A DNA stretch of 64,000 nucleotides from JAHEEL01 sp942491345 (GTDB lineage Bacteria > Actinomycetota > Acidimicrobiia > Spongiisociales > UBA5794). The position numbers and the translations under genes are program-made. The stretch lies in the NCBI GenBank assembly GCA_942491345.1, contig CALOAN010000010.1, positions 1 through 64,000 of the forward strand, given 5' to 3'. Within the stretch, counting starts at the first letter, position 1; each line of letters begins with the position of its first letter. Under the pieces are notes generated by a model. That model was given only the letters and a program-made list of their open reading frames with translations. It searched no databases and had not been told where the DNA came from. Of this stretch, positions 52,892-64,000 are shown in pieces.

Positions 52892-53659
52892 ATGATCCGG
52901 CTCACCATCTCCGGCACCACCGCCACGATCATCATCGACGATCCGGACCGCCGTAACGCCCTGTCGAACGAAGCGATGGCGGAGCTGGGTGTGGCGCTGC
53001 GTTCGGCCTGCGCCGACGGCGCGGTTCGCGTTGTTGTGGTCACCGGTGCCGGCGACCGCGCCTTCTGTGCCGGCGGGGACCTTTCAGGTGGTTTTGTCGA
53101 CGCTCCGCTCGCCGATCACGGGGGCCGGAGTGCACTTGCCGATTTGGTTCGCGCCATGCGTCGATGTCCGAAGCCCATCGTCGCTCGAGTCAACGGACAC
53201 GCGCTGGGAGGCGGGCTCGGGCTGATCGCTGCTTGTGACATTGCCGTTGCTGCTGATCACGCGCGTTTCGGGACCCCGGAGATCGCCGTGGGTCTGTGGC
53301 CCATGATGATCACCGCCGTACTGAGGCCGCTTGTGCCGCGGCGACCGCTCCTCGAGTTGATGCTCACCGGCCGCCGTTTCGACGCCGCCGAGGCTGTCGA
53401 CCTGGGCATCATCAACCGGGCCGTACCTTCAGCAGATCTCGACCACGCCGTCGACGCAGTGGTCGCGACCCTTGCGGCGAAGAGCCCTGCGGCGCTGACG
53501 CTCGGGAAGGCCGCGTTCTACGCCGTGGAAGATATGGACCTCGACACGGCGCTCGACCACCTCCACATCGGGTTGACCGCAATCGCGACCACCGAGGATG
53601 CGCAGGAAGGCGTCAAGGCTTTTCTCGAGAAGCGCGAACCCGAGTGGCGAGGCCGCTGA
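52892..53659 (+). CDS. Enoyl-CoA hydratase/isomerase family protein
   Basis: 255 residues of the crotonase fold: NALSNEAMAELGVAL, oxyanion loop GDRAFCAGGDLSG, and VNGHALGGGLGLIAACDIAVA. In the second catalytic region TPEIAVGLWPMM has Glu at the first acid/base position; the second Glu of typical hydratases is not obvious. Substrate not assigned. ATG 52892; GTG 52868 is possible. Convergent with the TlpA-like gene after one base. Confidence 0.85.
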   Translation: MIRLTISGTTATIIIDDPDRRNALSNEAMAELGVALRSACADGAVRVVVVTGAGDRAFCAGGDLSGGFVDAPLADHGGRSALADLVRAMRRCPKPIVARVNGHALGGGLGLIAACDIAVAADHARFGTPEIAVGLWPMMITAVLRPLVPRRPLLELMLTGRRFDAAEAVDLGIINRAVPSADLDHAVDAVVATLAAKSPAALTLGKAAFYAVEDMDLDTALDHLHIGLTAIATTEDAQEGVKAFLEKREPEWRGR

Positions 53660-53660
53660 C

Positions 53661-54230
53661 CTACGAGAACCACCGCTCGAGTTTGTCGTCGATATCGGCC
53701 GCCGAAACGGCACCGAAGATCTGCTCGAGGATGACACCTTCCGATGAGATGATGAACGTCGCAGGAAGTCCGCGGACGTTGTAGTCCTGTGAGACTGCCC
53801 CGTCGTCGAATCCGATGGTGTAGCCAATTCCGGTTGATGTGGCGAAGTCTGCTGCCGCCGCCGGATCGTCGTTGACGGCCACGCCAACGAACTTCACGTC
53901 TCCGTGGGACTCCGATGCTGCATCGATGTCCGGCATCTCGGCCTTGCACGGCGGGCACCATGAAGCCCACATGTTGAGGAATACCGGTCGGCCGTCGTCC
54001 TCGAGGTGTTGCGAAAGCGTGAACCCGGCGCCGTCGAGTGTCATCACCGTGAAGTCGGCGGCCATCTGACCATGGTTCGGGGGTGCCTCCGCATCGGCGA
54101 TGTCGGCGAGAGCCGGCACGTCATCCTGCGTCGAGTCCGAGTCGGAACAGGCGGCGCCGAGAAGCGAGAAGGCTACGAGCAGCACTGACAGAACGAGACG
54201 CGGTCGACGTGAGCTTTGGGGGCCGGCCAT
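53661..54230 (-). CDS. TlpA/ResA-like thiol-disulfide lipoprotein
   Basis: 189 residues: a lipoprotein signal with lipobox LLGAAC (Cys about residue 28), then a thioredoxin fold with the redox motif WASWCPPC and cis-Pro region RGLPATFII. It is probably a membrane-anchored extracytoplasmic reductase for cytochrome c maturation or similar. ATG 54230 is divergent from acnA. Confidence 0.88.
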   Translation of the reverse strand: MAGPQSSRRPRLVLSVLLVAFSLLGAACSDSDSTQDDVPALADIADAEAPPNHGQMAADFTVMTLDGAGFTLSQHLEDDGRPVFLNMWASWCPPCKAEMPDIDAASESHGDVKFVGVAVNDDPAAAADFATSTGIGYTIGFDDGAVSQDYNVRGLPATFIISSEGVILEQIFGAVSAADIDDKLERWFS

Positions 54231-54408
54231 AGACGGACGATACCTGTGCGCTACCGATATCGAAGCGCTGGAGGATTCGTCGATCCGGTGGCCGACGGGC
54301 TCGTCGCGTTCGCTCCCGCGCTCGAGCGCGTCCGGCTAGACCCAAACACTTCGGGATATCATGGCCACGTTCCAAGAACCCGACCGCGACACGCCTGCGA
54401 GGACCAGC

Positions 54409-57085
<2,677 letters not shown>

Positions 57086-57087
<2 letters not shown>

Positions 57088-57165
57088 GACATGAGACATG
57101 AGACATGAGACTCGAGACATGAGACTCCAGTCCGGTCTCGGATCTCGTGTCTCGGGTCTTTTGTC
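57086..57165. terminator. Bidirectional terminator built from GAGACNN heptads
   Basis: Five GAGACAT/GAGACTC units on the left face TCTCGGATCTCGTGTCTCGG and a TCTTTT run on the right. It separates the convergent acnA and dipeptidase genes. Confidence 0.7.
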
Positions 57166-57178
57166 CGCTATCTGTGAT

Positions 57179-58297
57179 CTATGCGGTCACCTGGTCGTTA
57201 GCGGCTAGCACCCTCAACGCGTTCTCGCCCAAGACCGCGCGAATGTCCGACTCGGTCCAGCCGCGGCTCAGTAGCTCGACCGTGATGGCCGGGTAGCTCG
57301 CGACGTCTTCGAGGCCGATGGGGGTTGCGTCGACGCCGTCGTAGTCGGAGCCAAGGCCAACGTGAGCGACGCCGGCAACGCCTGCGACATGCTCGATATG
57401 GTCGACGACCTCCGCGACGGTGACCTCCGGGTACGGGTCTTCCTCGAGCATTCGCTGGAGTTCCGCTTCGACCGCTGCGTTGTCACCGAGTTCGGCCATC
57501 AGTCTCCTCGCGACCGCGAACTTGCCGATGGACTGCTCCGCGGCGTCACGGTTCACAAACGGTGGGTAGAAGTTGATCATCACAACGCCGTTGTTGTCTC
57601 GAACCATGCCGAGCACGTCGTCGGGAACGTTCCTCGGATGCGGAGCGATCGCGAATGCGCTCGAGTGTGATGCCATGACCGGCTTGTCACTGACCGATAG
57701 CGCATGCCGCATCGTGTCGGCGGAGACGTGTGAGATGTCGACCAGCATGCCGATCCGGTTCATCTCTCGAACCACCTCTTCACCGAAGTCGGTCAGTCCC
57801 CCGTGCCGTGGTTCGTCGGTCGCCGAATCCGCCCAATCGATCGTATCCCCGTGGGTGAGCGTCATGTAGCGAACTCCGAGCCGCCGCAGCGTTCGCAGCG
57901 CAACGAGCGAGTTCTCGATCGCGTGGCCACCCTCAGCGCCCATCAACGAGGCCGTCTTGCCGAGCGTGCGCGCTGCGATCACGTCCTTGGCCGAGTCGGC
58001 GTGTGAGAGCCGGTCGCACCGGCCGGTCATCCGCTGCACGAGATCAATCTGCTCGATTGTGGTGCGCAACGGAGTTGGATCCCATGCCGGAACGAATACG
58101 GACCAGAATTGCGCTCCCACGCCACCCACCTCGAGACGCGGAACGTCGGTGTGGTAGCCGACGAGTGGCTTGCACGGGTCGGCAGCGTCGATGTTGGAGT
58201 CCGCTCTGATGCGCAGCGCCCATGGGAGATCGTTGTGTCCGTCGATGACGGGAAGTGATGCGTGGATTGATCTGGCCTGCTGCGTGTAGTCAGTCAT
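57179..58297 (-). CDS. Membrane dipeptidase family (peptidase M19)
   Basis: 372 residues. Zn ligands expected for M19 are visible: DGHNDLPW (HxD), GAEGGHAIE (bridging Glu), SHVS and ASHSSAF, plus GSDYDGVD. The family cleaves dipeptides, often with D-residues. No signal peptide, so cytosolic. ATG 58297 has CAGGAC upstream. Confidence 0.9.
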   Translation of the reverse strand: MTDYTQQARSIHASLPVIDGHNDLPWALRIRADSNIDAADPCKPLVGYHTDVPRLEVGGVGAQFWSVFVPAWDPTPLRTTIEQIDLVQRMTGRCDRLSHADSAKDVIAARTLGKTASLMGAEGGHAIENSLVALRTLRRLGVRYMTLTHGDTIDWADSATDEPRHGGLTDFGEEVVREMNRIGMLVDISHVSADTMRHALSVSDKPVMASHSSAFAIAPHPRNVPDDVLGMVRDNNGVVMINFYPPFVNRDAAEQSIGKFAVARRLMAELGDNAAVEAELQRMLEEDPYPEVTVAEVVDHIEHVAGVAGVAHVGLGSDYDGVDATPIGLEDVASYPAITVELLSRGWTESDIRAVLGENALRVLAANDQVTA

Positions 58298-58450
58298 GGT
58301 CGAGTCCTGGCTCAGCGGTGACGCCGGGTCCGTGTGCGATCCGGCGATGTCGCAACGCGCCAAGCTCCCCTTTCCAGTCTTCTGCGATGACGGTCTCGGT
58401 CCAGCTCACGGGGCGACCTTACCTCCGGAGATCAGGGCAGAATCCAAGTC

Positions 58451-58996
58451 GTGGAACGCATCGCAGTGGTGGGCAGCCCGGGATCCGGCAAGTCAACGGT
58501 GGCGAAGGCGCTTTCTATTGCGCTCGGGATTCCACACCTGGAGCTTGATGCGGTGTTCCACCAGCAGGGCTGGGTGGAGCTACCGACCGACGAGTTCCAG
58601 AACGCGGTCCGCACATTCACCGAAGGGGATGCATGGATTGTCGACGGCAACTACACACGTCAGGGGATCACGGATCTTGTGTGGCCGCGAGCTGACACCG
58701 TCGTCTGGCTCGACCTGCCTCGCTACCGGACGATGCGGCGGGTCGGAGCGAGGACACTCCGGCGGATATTTCGGGGTGAGAAGCTCTGGAACGGCAACCA
58801 AGAACGGTGGCGGAATATCGTTGATCCGAGACCGGAGGAGAACATCCTCCTGTGGACCTGGACCCGCTACAACAAGGTCAAGGAGCAGTACGGGGACAGG
58901 TTCGACAATCCGCGTTGGTCGGAGCTGAACCGCGTTCGGCTCACATCACAAGTCGAGGTCGATCGGTTCTTGGCATCGATCGGGCGAGGTCCTTGA
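58451..58996 (+). CDS. P-loop kinase-like protein (adenylate kinase/FlaR-like)
   Basis: 181 residues: Walker A GSPGSGKST at residues 8-16, LDAVFHQQGW, a nucleotide-domain Asp in WIVDGNYTR and VVWLDLPRYRTMRRV. It matches small P-loop proteins annotated as topology modulation/FlaR-like or adenylate kinase-like; the true substrate is unknown. GTG 58451 is the start. Confidence 0.75.
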   Translation: MERIAVVGSPGSGKSTVAKALSIALGIPHLELDAVFHQQGWVELPTDEFQNAVRTFTEGDAWIVDGNYTRQGITDLVWPRADTVVWLDLPRYRTMRRVGARTLRRIFRGEKLWNGNQERWRNIVDPRPEENILLWTWTRYNKVKEQYGDRFDNPRWSELNRVRLTSQVEVDRFLASIGRGP

Positions 58997-59065
58997 CTCG
59001 CCAGATGTGCTTGGCCGCCGCGTGCAAGTCCGTCGATTGAGGCTACGGGTGGAGGCGAAGGCCTG

Positions 59066-59773
59066 CTACTCCGCTACTCGAAAGCTCGTCACGCAGTCTC
59101 CCCCGTCGTCCCCATGGGGGTTGACGATGGCTACCGGTATCTGGGTTGTTCCTTCGAGGAGGCCCGAGACGAGTCCTTGGTCGAGTTGGCAGACAATGAC
59201 GGGATGGTTCTTCGCAGACTCCCCAAACGGGCAGAACCGGGTCACGAGTCGGTGTTCTCCCGGCTGGGCCTCGACCTCGAATCCAACACCCATCAACGCC
59301 TTGGCGACGGCGAGTGCGGCTGCTTCGTAGCCGGATTCGTCCGGGAATCCGATCTCAGCTGCGAGCTCGCGCCCGTACTCGCGACCGATCTCGTCGGCGA
59401 TCTCGGCAGCGTTGTCGGGTGCGACTCGTTCGATGACGCGAAGGAGGAGTTCGGTGAGAAGGTCGTAGCGTCGCGCAGGGAACTGCACCGATACGTTCTT
59501 GCGGGTGGGCTCGTAGTGTTTCGCAGGACGGCCAGCGCCCGGGCCTGTGCGCCCTGCAGGTCGTTTCCGTGTCACCTGCAGGTATCCGTCTGCGACCAGT
59601 CGGTCGAGATGGTGGCGAGCCACATTTGAGTGAATGTCGAACAGATCAGCGATCTGAGAAGCGGTGACCGGCTCGAGGGATTCCCGAACCGTGACATAGA
59701 TGCCGCGACGTGTCGCGTCGCCGAGCGTGGCGGCGAGGTCGGAGACTTGTTGATCAAACGCTTCGGTATCCAT
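59066..59773 (-). CDS. Winged-helix regulator with C-terminal Cys-rich sensor (SufR-like)
   Basis: 235 residues: an HTH (PVTASQIADLFDIHSNVARHHLDRLVADGYLQV, about 33-66), a GRTGPGAGRPAKHY wing, and a C-terminal domain with CPFGESAKNHPVIVC and a later Cys (GGDC), the layout of SufR-type Fe-S sensing regulators. It is divergent from the Mrp Fe-S carrier gene across 73 bp containing palindromes. ATG 59773 follows AGGAACGG. Confidence 0.8.
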   Translation of the reverse strand: MDTEAFDQQVSDLAATLGDATRRGIYVTVRESLEPVTASQIADLFDIHSNVARHHLDRLVADGYLQVTRKRPAGRTGPGAGRPAKHYEPTRKNVSVQFPARRYDLLTELLLRVIERVAPDNAAEIADEIGREYGRELAAEIGFPDESGYEAAALAVAKALMGVGFEVEAQPGEHRLVTRFCPFGESAKNHPVIVCQLDQGLVSGLLEGTTQIPVAIVNPHGDDGGDCVTSFRVAE

Positions 59774-59808
59774 GCCGTTCCTGTCGAGATTCTGGATGAC
59801 CGGTCATC

Positions 59809-59837
59809 ACTATAGTTTCTATCCACTATCTCGATAG
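59809..59837. promoter_or_regulatory. Operator candidates between SufR-like gene and mrp
   Basis: The perfect palindrome ACTATAGT (59809-59816) and the inverted repeat CTATC-TC-GATAG (59826-59837), which ends just before the AGGAG of mrp, so repression by blockade is plausible. Confidence 0.45.
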
Positions 59838-59846
59838 GAGTTGTTC

Positions 59847-60947
59847 GTGGTGGATGTCGACGTGCTCCGAGCCGCCATTGGGGCGGTTCAGGATCCTGAA
59901 TTGCATCGAAGCCTGGACGAGCTTGGGATGCTCCGTGACGTGACCATTGGACCCGGCGGAACGGTTCATGTGATGGTGGCGCTCACCGTTCCCGGGTGCC
60001 CGCTGAAGGACACCATCACGGCAGACATCACGGCGGCTGCCTCAACCGTGGACGGTGTCGCAGGCGTGAGTGTCGAGTTCACGTCGATGAGCGATGCGGA
60101 TCGAGCGGGCATCGTCGAGCAGGTCCGGGGAGCGGCGACGCGCGAGGTGACCATCGGCAAAGCCGGTTCGAAGACCCGTGTCATCGGCATCGCATCGGGC
60201 AAGGGCGGAGTCGGCAAGTCGTCGGTTTCGGCCAATCTCGCCGTTGCTCTCGCCGCGCGAGGAAACAGGGTTGGGCTCATCGACGCCGACGTGTGGGGCT
60301 ACTCGATTCCAAAGATGCTCGGTGTTGATCGTCAACCGGTGGTCCTCGACGACATGTTGATTCCGCCGGAGGCCTACGGCGTGGCCGTGATGTCGATGGA
60401 CTTCTTCATCGCCCCGGACCAGGCCGTCATCTGGCGCGGCCCAATGCTGCACAAGGCCCTCGAGCAGTTCCTCGTCGACGTGTTGTGGGACGAGCCGGAC
60501 TACCTCCTCATCGACATGCCCCCGGGCACCGGGGATGTCGCGATCTCGCTGAGCCAGTTCCTTCCCCGCTCAGAGACAATCGTGGTGACGACGCCACAAC
60601 CAACTGCGGGGAGGGTTGCCGTGAAGGCGGGTCTGATGGCCGAGAAGGTGAACCAGGACGTGCTCGGTGTGGTTGAGAATATGTCGTGGTTTACCGGCGA
60701 TGACGGAAAGCGATATACGATATTCGGCGAAGGGGGCGGTGCTGCACTTGCCGAGCATCTCAAGACCGACCTGCTGGCGCAGGTCCCGTTGGAGCCGACC
60801 GTTCGAGATGGCGCCGACCGCGGACTGCCGGCCGTGGCCGTCGACCCGGACGGCGAAGCGGTTGCGGCATTCAACCGTCTCGCACAAGCGGTGGAGGACC
60901 GCAAGCCGCACGTGCGTACGCACCCCGAACTCATCGTCAACAATTGA
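59847..60947 (+). CDS. mrp: Iron-sulfur cluster carrier Mrp/ApbC
   Basis: 366 residues. An N-terminal MIP18/DUF59 domain (about 1-90, LTVPGCPLKDTI) precedes the Mrp/NBP35 P-loop ATPase (GIASGKGGVGKSSVSANLA, DADVWGYS, LIDMPPGTGD). The usual CxxC cluster ligand pair late in the ATPase domain is not present (VENMSWFTGDDGKRYTIFGEG), a trait of some actinobacterial Mrp. GTG 59847 has AGGAG 6 bases upstream. Confidence 0.9.
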   Translation: MVDVDVLRAAIGAVQDPELHRSLDELGMLRDVTIGPGGTVHVMVALTVPGCPLKDTITADITAAASTVDGVAGVSVEFTSMSDADRAGIVEQVRGAATREVTIGKAGSKTRVIGIASGKGGVGKSSVSANLAVALAARGNRVGLIDADVWGYSIPKMLGVDRQPVVLDDMLIPPEAYGVAVMSMDFFIAPDQAVIWRGPMLHKALEQFLVDVLWDEPDYLLIDMPPGTGDVAISLSQFLPRSETIVVTTPQPTAGRVAVKAGLMAEKVNQDVLGVVENMSWFTGDDGKRYTIFGEGGGAALAEHLKTDLLAQVPLEPTVRDGADRGLPAVAVDPDGEAVAAFNRLAQAVEDRKPHVRTHPELIVNN

Positions 60948-60983
60948 GGGATCCAAATCCCACTACCGAGGAGAAATGGTGAC

Positions 60984-61232
60984 ATGCCCGAAATGATCAG
61001 CGAGACGGTAAAGGTTCGCTTCGGGATGGCGGCGACTCGAGAGCTCGAGATCGAAGTTGAGCCGGGCCACAACATCGCGACAGAGTTCGAGACAGCCGTC
61101 AACGAGGGGGCCGAACTGCTGTGGATCACGGACACCCGCGGCTATCAGCACGGCATCGTTCTCGAGAAGGTCGCGTTTGTGGAGATCGAGACGGCGAGCA
61201 GGCGTGATGTTGGGTTCTCCGGACTCGGATGA
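60984..61232 (+). CDS. DUF3107 family protein
   Basis: 82 residues: VKVRFGMAATRELEIEVEPG then GAELLWITDTRGYQHGIVLEKVAFVEIE. It matches the small actinobacterial DUF3107 family, annotated as ATP-binding protein without proof. It is 36 bp after mrp and may be co-transcribed. ATG 60984, GAGGAG further upstream. Confidence 0.85.
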   Translation: MPEMISETVKVRFGMAATRELEIEVEPGHNIATEFETAVNEGAELLWITDTRGYQHGIVLEKVAFVEIETASRRDVGFSGLG

Positions 61233-61280
61233 CGCCTTTCGGACGATCGATTCAACGGTTCGGATGAGCCCTGGGACGGC

Positions 61281-61556
61281 CTAGCTTGCCGCTTGGCGCT
61301 GACGACGGCGTTCCGCCAACCAGCGTTTCCTGAGGCGACGGCGGTCGTCTTCGGGGTAGGCGCCCCAGACGCCGGCTTCCTGGTTCGTCTCCAGCGCATA
61401 CTGCAGGCATTCTTCCTGCATGGCGCAGGCGGAGCAGATAGCCACTGACTGGCGAATCTTGTCGGTGGCGGGGCCCGTTGTCCCAATGGGGAAGAACAGG
61501 TCTGGATCGGAGTCACGACAGGCGGCCAGTTCACGCCAGTCGGTCACGGTTAGCAC
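61281..61556 (-). CDS. WhiB family transcriptional regulator
   Basis: 91 residues with the four [4Fe-4S] cysteines (AACRDSDPD, ICSACAMQEEC), the GVWGAY turn and a basic C-terminal DNA-binding tail (RRRLRKRWLAERRRQR). It is nearest in layout to WhiB1/WblE. It senses redox or NO and binds the primary sigma factor. The start is GTG 61556, with GAGGAG 8 bases upstream; the long upstream frame is not coding. Confidence 0.93.
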   Translation of the reverse strand: MLTVTDWRELAACRDSDPDLFFPIGTTGPATDKIRQSVAICSACAMQEECLQYALETNQEAGVWGAYPEDDRRRLRKRWLAERRRQRQAAS

Positions 61557-61751
61557 GGTAATGTCTCCTCGAAGCGGATTCCTATGTGGCCTCGTGAATG
61601 TGAAATGGTTCACAAGGTGCCCCGCTTGTGAGCGAGCTCCTGGCGGGGTGATCAGTAGTGTATTGCCACGACCTGGAAGGGCGCAAACGATTTGTAAATA
61701 TGGGACTTTGGTCCCGGTAGCCTTCCCGACAGTCAACCGGAGTTGGAGCAC

Positions 61752-62210
61752 ATGACCATCCAGGAGCAGCTGGCCGCAGAGCAAAAGGCGGCCATGAAGA
61801 GCGGGGATCGCGCAACTCTCAACGTGATTCGGCAGATCCAGTCGGAGGTTTCGGTAGCCAAGGCTGCTCCCGGGTTCGACGGCGAGGTTGATGACGATCT
61901 CTACCTGGCCACGATCGCCACCTACGTCAAGCGGATGAGCAAGGCCCGCAGCGAATACGAAGCTCTGGGTGAGCGAGGACGGGAGCAAGCCGAGAAGCTC
62001 GCTTTCGAGATCGACTACCTGGCTGCCTATCTCCCGCAGAAGCTGGATGAGGCGGCAACCAGCGACCTCGTCGACCAGACCATCGCGGACCTCGGTGCCA
62101 CCGACCCGAAGATGACCGGTCAAGTGATCGGTGCGGTGATGAAGAGTGGACAAGACGTGGACGGAACGCTCGTGGCTCGTCTCGTGAACGAGGCCCTTGC
62201 GGGCCAGTAG
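61752..62210 (+). CDS. GatB/YqeY domain protein
   Basis: 152 residues: LAAEQKAAMKSGDRATLNVIRQI at the start and the C-terminal helical YqeY domain (IDYLAAYLPQKLDEAATSDLV, GQVIGAVMK). It is related to the tRNA-binding tail of GatB; the function of stand-alone forms is unclear. ATG 61752 with GGAG upstream. It follows the WhiB promoter region, with which it is divergent. Confidence 0.9.
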   Translation: MTIQEQLAAEQKAAMKSGDRATLNVIRQIQSEVSVAKAAPGFDGEVDDDLYLATIATYVKRMSKARSEYEALGERGREQAEKLAFEIDYLAAYLPQKLDEAATSDLVDQTIADLGATDPKMTGQVIGAVMKSGQDVDGTLVARLVNEALAGQ

Positions 62211-62211
62211 C

Positions 62212-62306
62212 CAGACCCGAGACCCGAGACCCGAGGCCAAACCAGCCTGATGTCCAGGACATGTGGTCTACCGCGAGTCTCGAGTCTCATGTCTCGAGTC
62301 TCCTCT
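62212..62306. repeat. GAGACNN heptad inverted repeat
   Basis: AGACCCGAGACCCGAGACCC on the left faces GAGTCTCGAGTCTCATGTCTCGAG on the right. It lies between convergent yqeY and the YeeE/rhodanese gene; probably a bidirectional terminator. Confidence 0.65.
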
Positions 62307-62307
62307 C

Positions 62308-63528
62308 TCACCCGCATCCTCCGCCTACTACGGCGGCGGGGCCTGCGATCACCACTTTCGGCTCGTAGATGAGTTCGAAGTCGTCGGATTGCGGGTCCGA
62401 GGCCACACAGCGACCCCCGAGGGCTGCTGTGAATGTGAACGCAAGCTGGTCCGGATAGGCGGTCGGTTTCGGATCGGCGTCTTCTCCGAAGATCTCGAGC
62501 CATTCGTTCATGCCACCCTCGAGGATGTACGTGTTGATGACGTTGTTGGCGACGAGCGTCTTCCACGCCTCGGTTGCATCGCGCTCGTCGTTGCTCATGG
62601 CAACGATCACTGATCTCGGGGTGAGTCCGATCAGATCGGGTGCCATGGCCTCGACCGATTCGAGCGTCGGGTCGGTCTGGCGCGCAGCTCTGAGGTGGAA
62701 TTGGTTGTAGTCGCGCTCGTCGCGGACATCGAGCATGACAAGATTCACAAACGTGTCGTTCATCAAGCCGAGGAGCTCGCCCGGGTGAATCTGGACTTCA
62801 CGATTGTCGAGGCGTGCCTGCTCGTCGGCGGCCACCGCATCCCAATAGTCGGCGGTCGATAGGTCACCGATGAGGAGAACGATGAGGGCGACAAGAATGA
62901 TCGCAGCGGCTCCGATGTAGCGGGCCTTGGGAGCGTCGGCCGGGTCCGCGCCGTCCAGCTTCTTCTCGAGCACTTCGGAGCCCCAGAAGAGCAGGAGCGC
63001 GAACACGACGATGAACAGGACGACGACCCCGGTTGGGATGTTCAGCCACTCCGGGAGCGTGAGCCGCCCCAAGTCGGAGGCTGTCCAGAATCCCATGAAG
63101 GAGGGCACAGTCTCGCCGAACACGAAGACACCGAGGACGACGCCGACGAGGAAGACCATGGCATCGAGTTTGAGTGTCGCGGCACCTGCGATCGACGTGC
63201 CCGGGCAGAGACCACCGATGAGGAATCCGACGCCGAGGATGAACCCACCGATGGCAACCGGCCAGAGATACGTCCCGGGAACGAAGACTTTCCGGAAGTC
63301 GAGGATGCCGATACCTACCGCCCCGAAGATCAGGACCATGGCGGTGATCACAGCGGTGAACATGACCCGGAACATCGCGAAGTCCTTGAAGTAGAACTGC
63401 GCGGCGAGCTTCGTGCTCCGCCCGAATCCGGCCTGCTCGAGCATGAAACCGAACCCGATACCGACGAAAAGGAAGATTGTGTAGGTAACGGGGGTGCCGA
63501 GTTCGTGGAGGTCGAGTGGAAAGGGCAT
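62308..63528 (-). CDS. YeeE/YedE sulfur transporter half with C-terminal rhodanese-like domain
   Basis: 406 residues: about seven helices of the YeeE/YedE (thiosulfate/sulfur transport) type, with GLCPGTSIAGAATLK. A rhodanese-like domain follows (about 285-375), where VIVAMSNDERDATEAW replaces the active-site Cys loop, so sulfur transfer by that Cys is not expected. The C-terminal end is Gly/Cys (GGGCG). ATG 63528 overlaps the upstream stop (TGATG). Confidence 0.85.
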   Translation of the reverse strand: MPFPLDLHELGTPVTYTIFLFVGIGFGFMLEQAGFGRSTKLAAQFYFKDFAMFRVMFTAVITAMVLIFGAVGIGILDFRKVFVPGTYLWPVAIGGFILGVGFLIGGLCPGTSIAGAATLKLDAMVFLVGVVLGVFVFGETVPSFMGFWTASDLGRLTLPEWLNIPTGVVVLFIVVFALLLFWGSEVLEKKLDGADPADAPKARYIGAAAIILVALIVLLIGDLSTADYWDAVAADEQARLDNREVQIHPGELLGLMNDTFVNLVMLDVRDERDYNQFHLRAARQTDPTLESVEAMAPDLIGLTPRSVIVAMSNDERDATEAWKTLVANNVINTYILEGGMNEWLEIFGEDADPKPTAYPDQLAFTFTAALGGRCVASDPQSDDFELIYEPKVVIAGPAAVVGGGCG

Positions 63529-64000
63529 CAGTCGTTCCACACCTTCTTGAAGAACGGTGCCGCGGCGAGGGCGCCGGCGAAGAACGCCATCATGAAGATC
63601 CAGCTCCCAACCGAGAGCAGTGCCGATCCGGTGAGACCCTGGCTCGACGTGCAACCCCTCGCGAATCGGGCGCCGAACCCCACGAACGAGCCACCAAGGA
63701 GGGCGAACATCAGCCTTGCCCTGTTCGAGATGAGCGGGCCTTTCACGATCTCGGTGTAGACGCGTCTGCCGATCAAGCCTGAGATGAACCCACCAATCAG
63801 CACGCCGATTGCGAGCATCACGATCCAGTGGTTGAGCGGTTGTGCCTCGCCGCCGGCGTACCCGACGAGGTAGATGTTCGTGTCGACGTGCTGAGGGGCA
63901 ACCAGGTTCTCGACCCAGGCCCAGATACGTTGGACGGCGCCGGAAGCGCCGAGGCCATCGCCCGTGATGAGGACCGAGAGGAAGAGCACGACGCCGAGGC
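63528..64000 (-). CDS. YeeE/YedE sulfur transporter half (N-terminus beyond window)
   Basis: At least 153 residues, helices with GGSFVGFGARFARGCTSSQGLTG, the hallmark Cys motif of YeeE/YedE. The frame is open to the window edge; GTG 63989 may be internal. It is coupled to the following half by a one-base overlap, so both probably form one transporter. Confidence 0.85.
   Translation of the reverse strand, partial: LGVVLFLSVLITGDGLGASGAVQRIWAWVENLVAPQHVDTNIYLVGYAGGEAQPLNHWIVMLAIGVLIGGFISGLIGRRVYTEIVKGPLISNRARLMFALLGGSFVGFGARFARGCTSSQGLTGSALLSVGSWIFMMAFFAGALAAAPFFKKVWND

Overview
The window is GC-rich DNA from an actinobacterium. The evidence is a WhiB regulator, DUF3107 and DUF5317 proteins, frequent GTG and TTG starts with AGGAGG-type ribosome sites, and Thr-rich linkers in secreted proteins. 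Those linkers make class Acidimicrobiia the likeliest home, but this is inference and there is no rRNA to confirm it. No transposase, phage gene, tRNA, rRNA or CRISPR array was found.

Layout. (1) 1-16 kb is a stress or envelope island. It has a SulP transporter, then a 4.8 kb tandem duplication: a BASS-type transporter, a membrane alpha/beta-hydrolase and two DUF1269 genes, all present twice, with the second BASS copy broken and one DUF1269 copy lacking its start codon. It continues with a PLDc_N-like membrane peptide, a Thr-rich lipoprotein, two near-identical DUF7144 proteins around a HicA-like and an HPF-like gene, a DUF2252 protein and a two-helix K+ channel. A 13-bp palindrome (ACCCGATTCGGGT) recurs in the three main promoter regions. 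(2) 16-22 kb: an MscS channel, a small possibly Sm-like protein, a DEAD-box helicase with a C-terminal RRM, an Rrf2-type regulator with its probable target, a prenylcysteine-methyltransferase-like enzyme and an acyltransferase. (3) 22.6-25.3 kb: the complete AMMECR1/MEMO1/radical-SAM trio. (4) 25-33 kb: purine nucleoside phosphorylase, NAD(P)H-hydrate epimerase, zwf/pgl, a CLC protein and a YwiC-like protein. (5) 33-49 kb: FtcD, two LCP-family proteins, a dual CrcB fluoride channel with DUF190, DUF2461, the pgi-tal pair, galU-bcp, rlmN, an HhH protein and a lytic transglycosylase. (6) 49-54 kb: two HD-GYP-type membrane proteins behind a structured leader, DUF5317, enoyl-CoA hydratase and a TlpA lipoprotein. 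(7) 54-64 kb: aconitase, an M19 dipeptidase, a P-loop kinase, an Fe-S-type regulator divergent from Mrp, DUF3107, WhiB, YqeY and a two-part YeeE/YedE sulfur transporter with a rhodanese-like tail.

Central carbon genes (zwf, pgl, tal, pgi, galU, acnA) are spread over several small units.

The most unusual feature of the window is its intergenic DNA. Four distinct repeat families fill almost every long gap: a roughly 230-bp MITE-like nested palindrome, a roughly 52-bp AACCCAGGGTT element, a REP/BIME-like array whose hairpin stem changes by compensating pairs between copies, and arrays of a GAGACNN heptad arranged as long inverted repeats.
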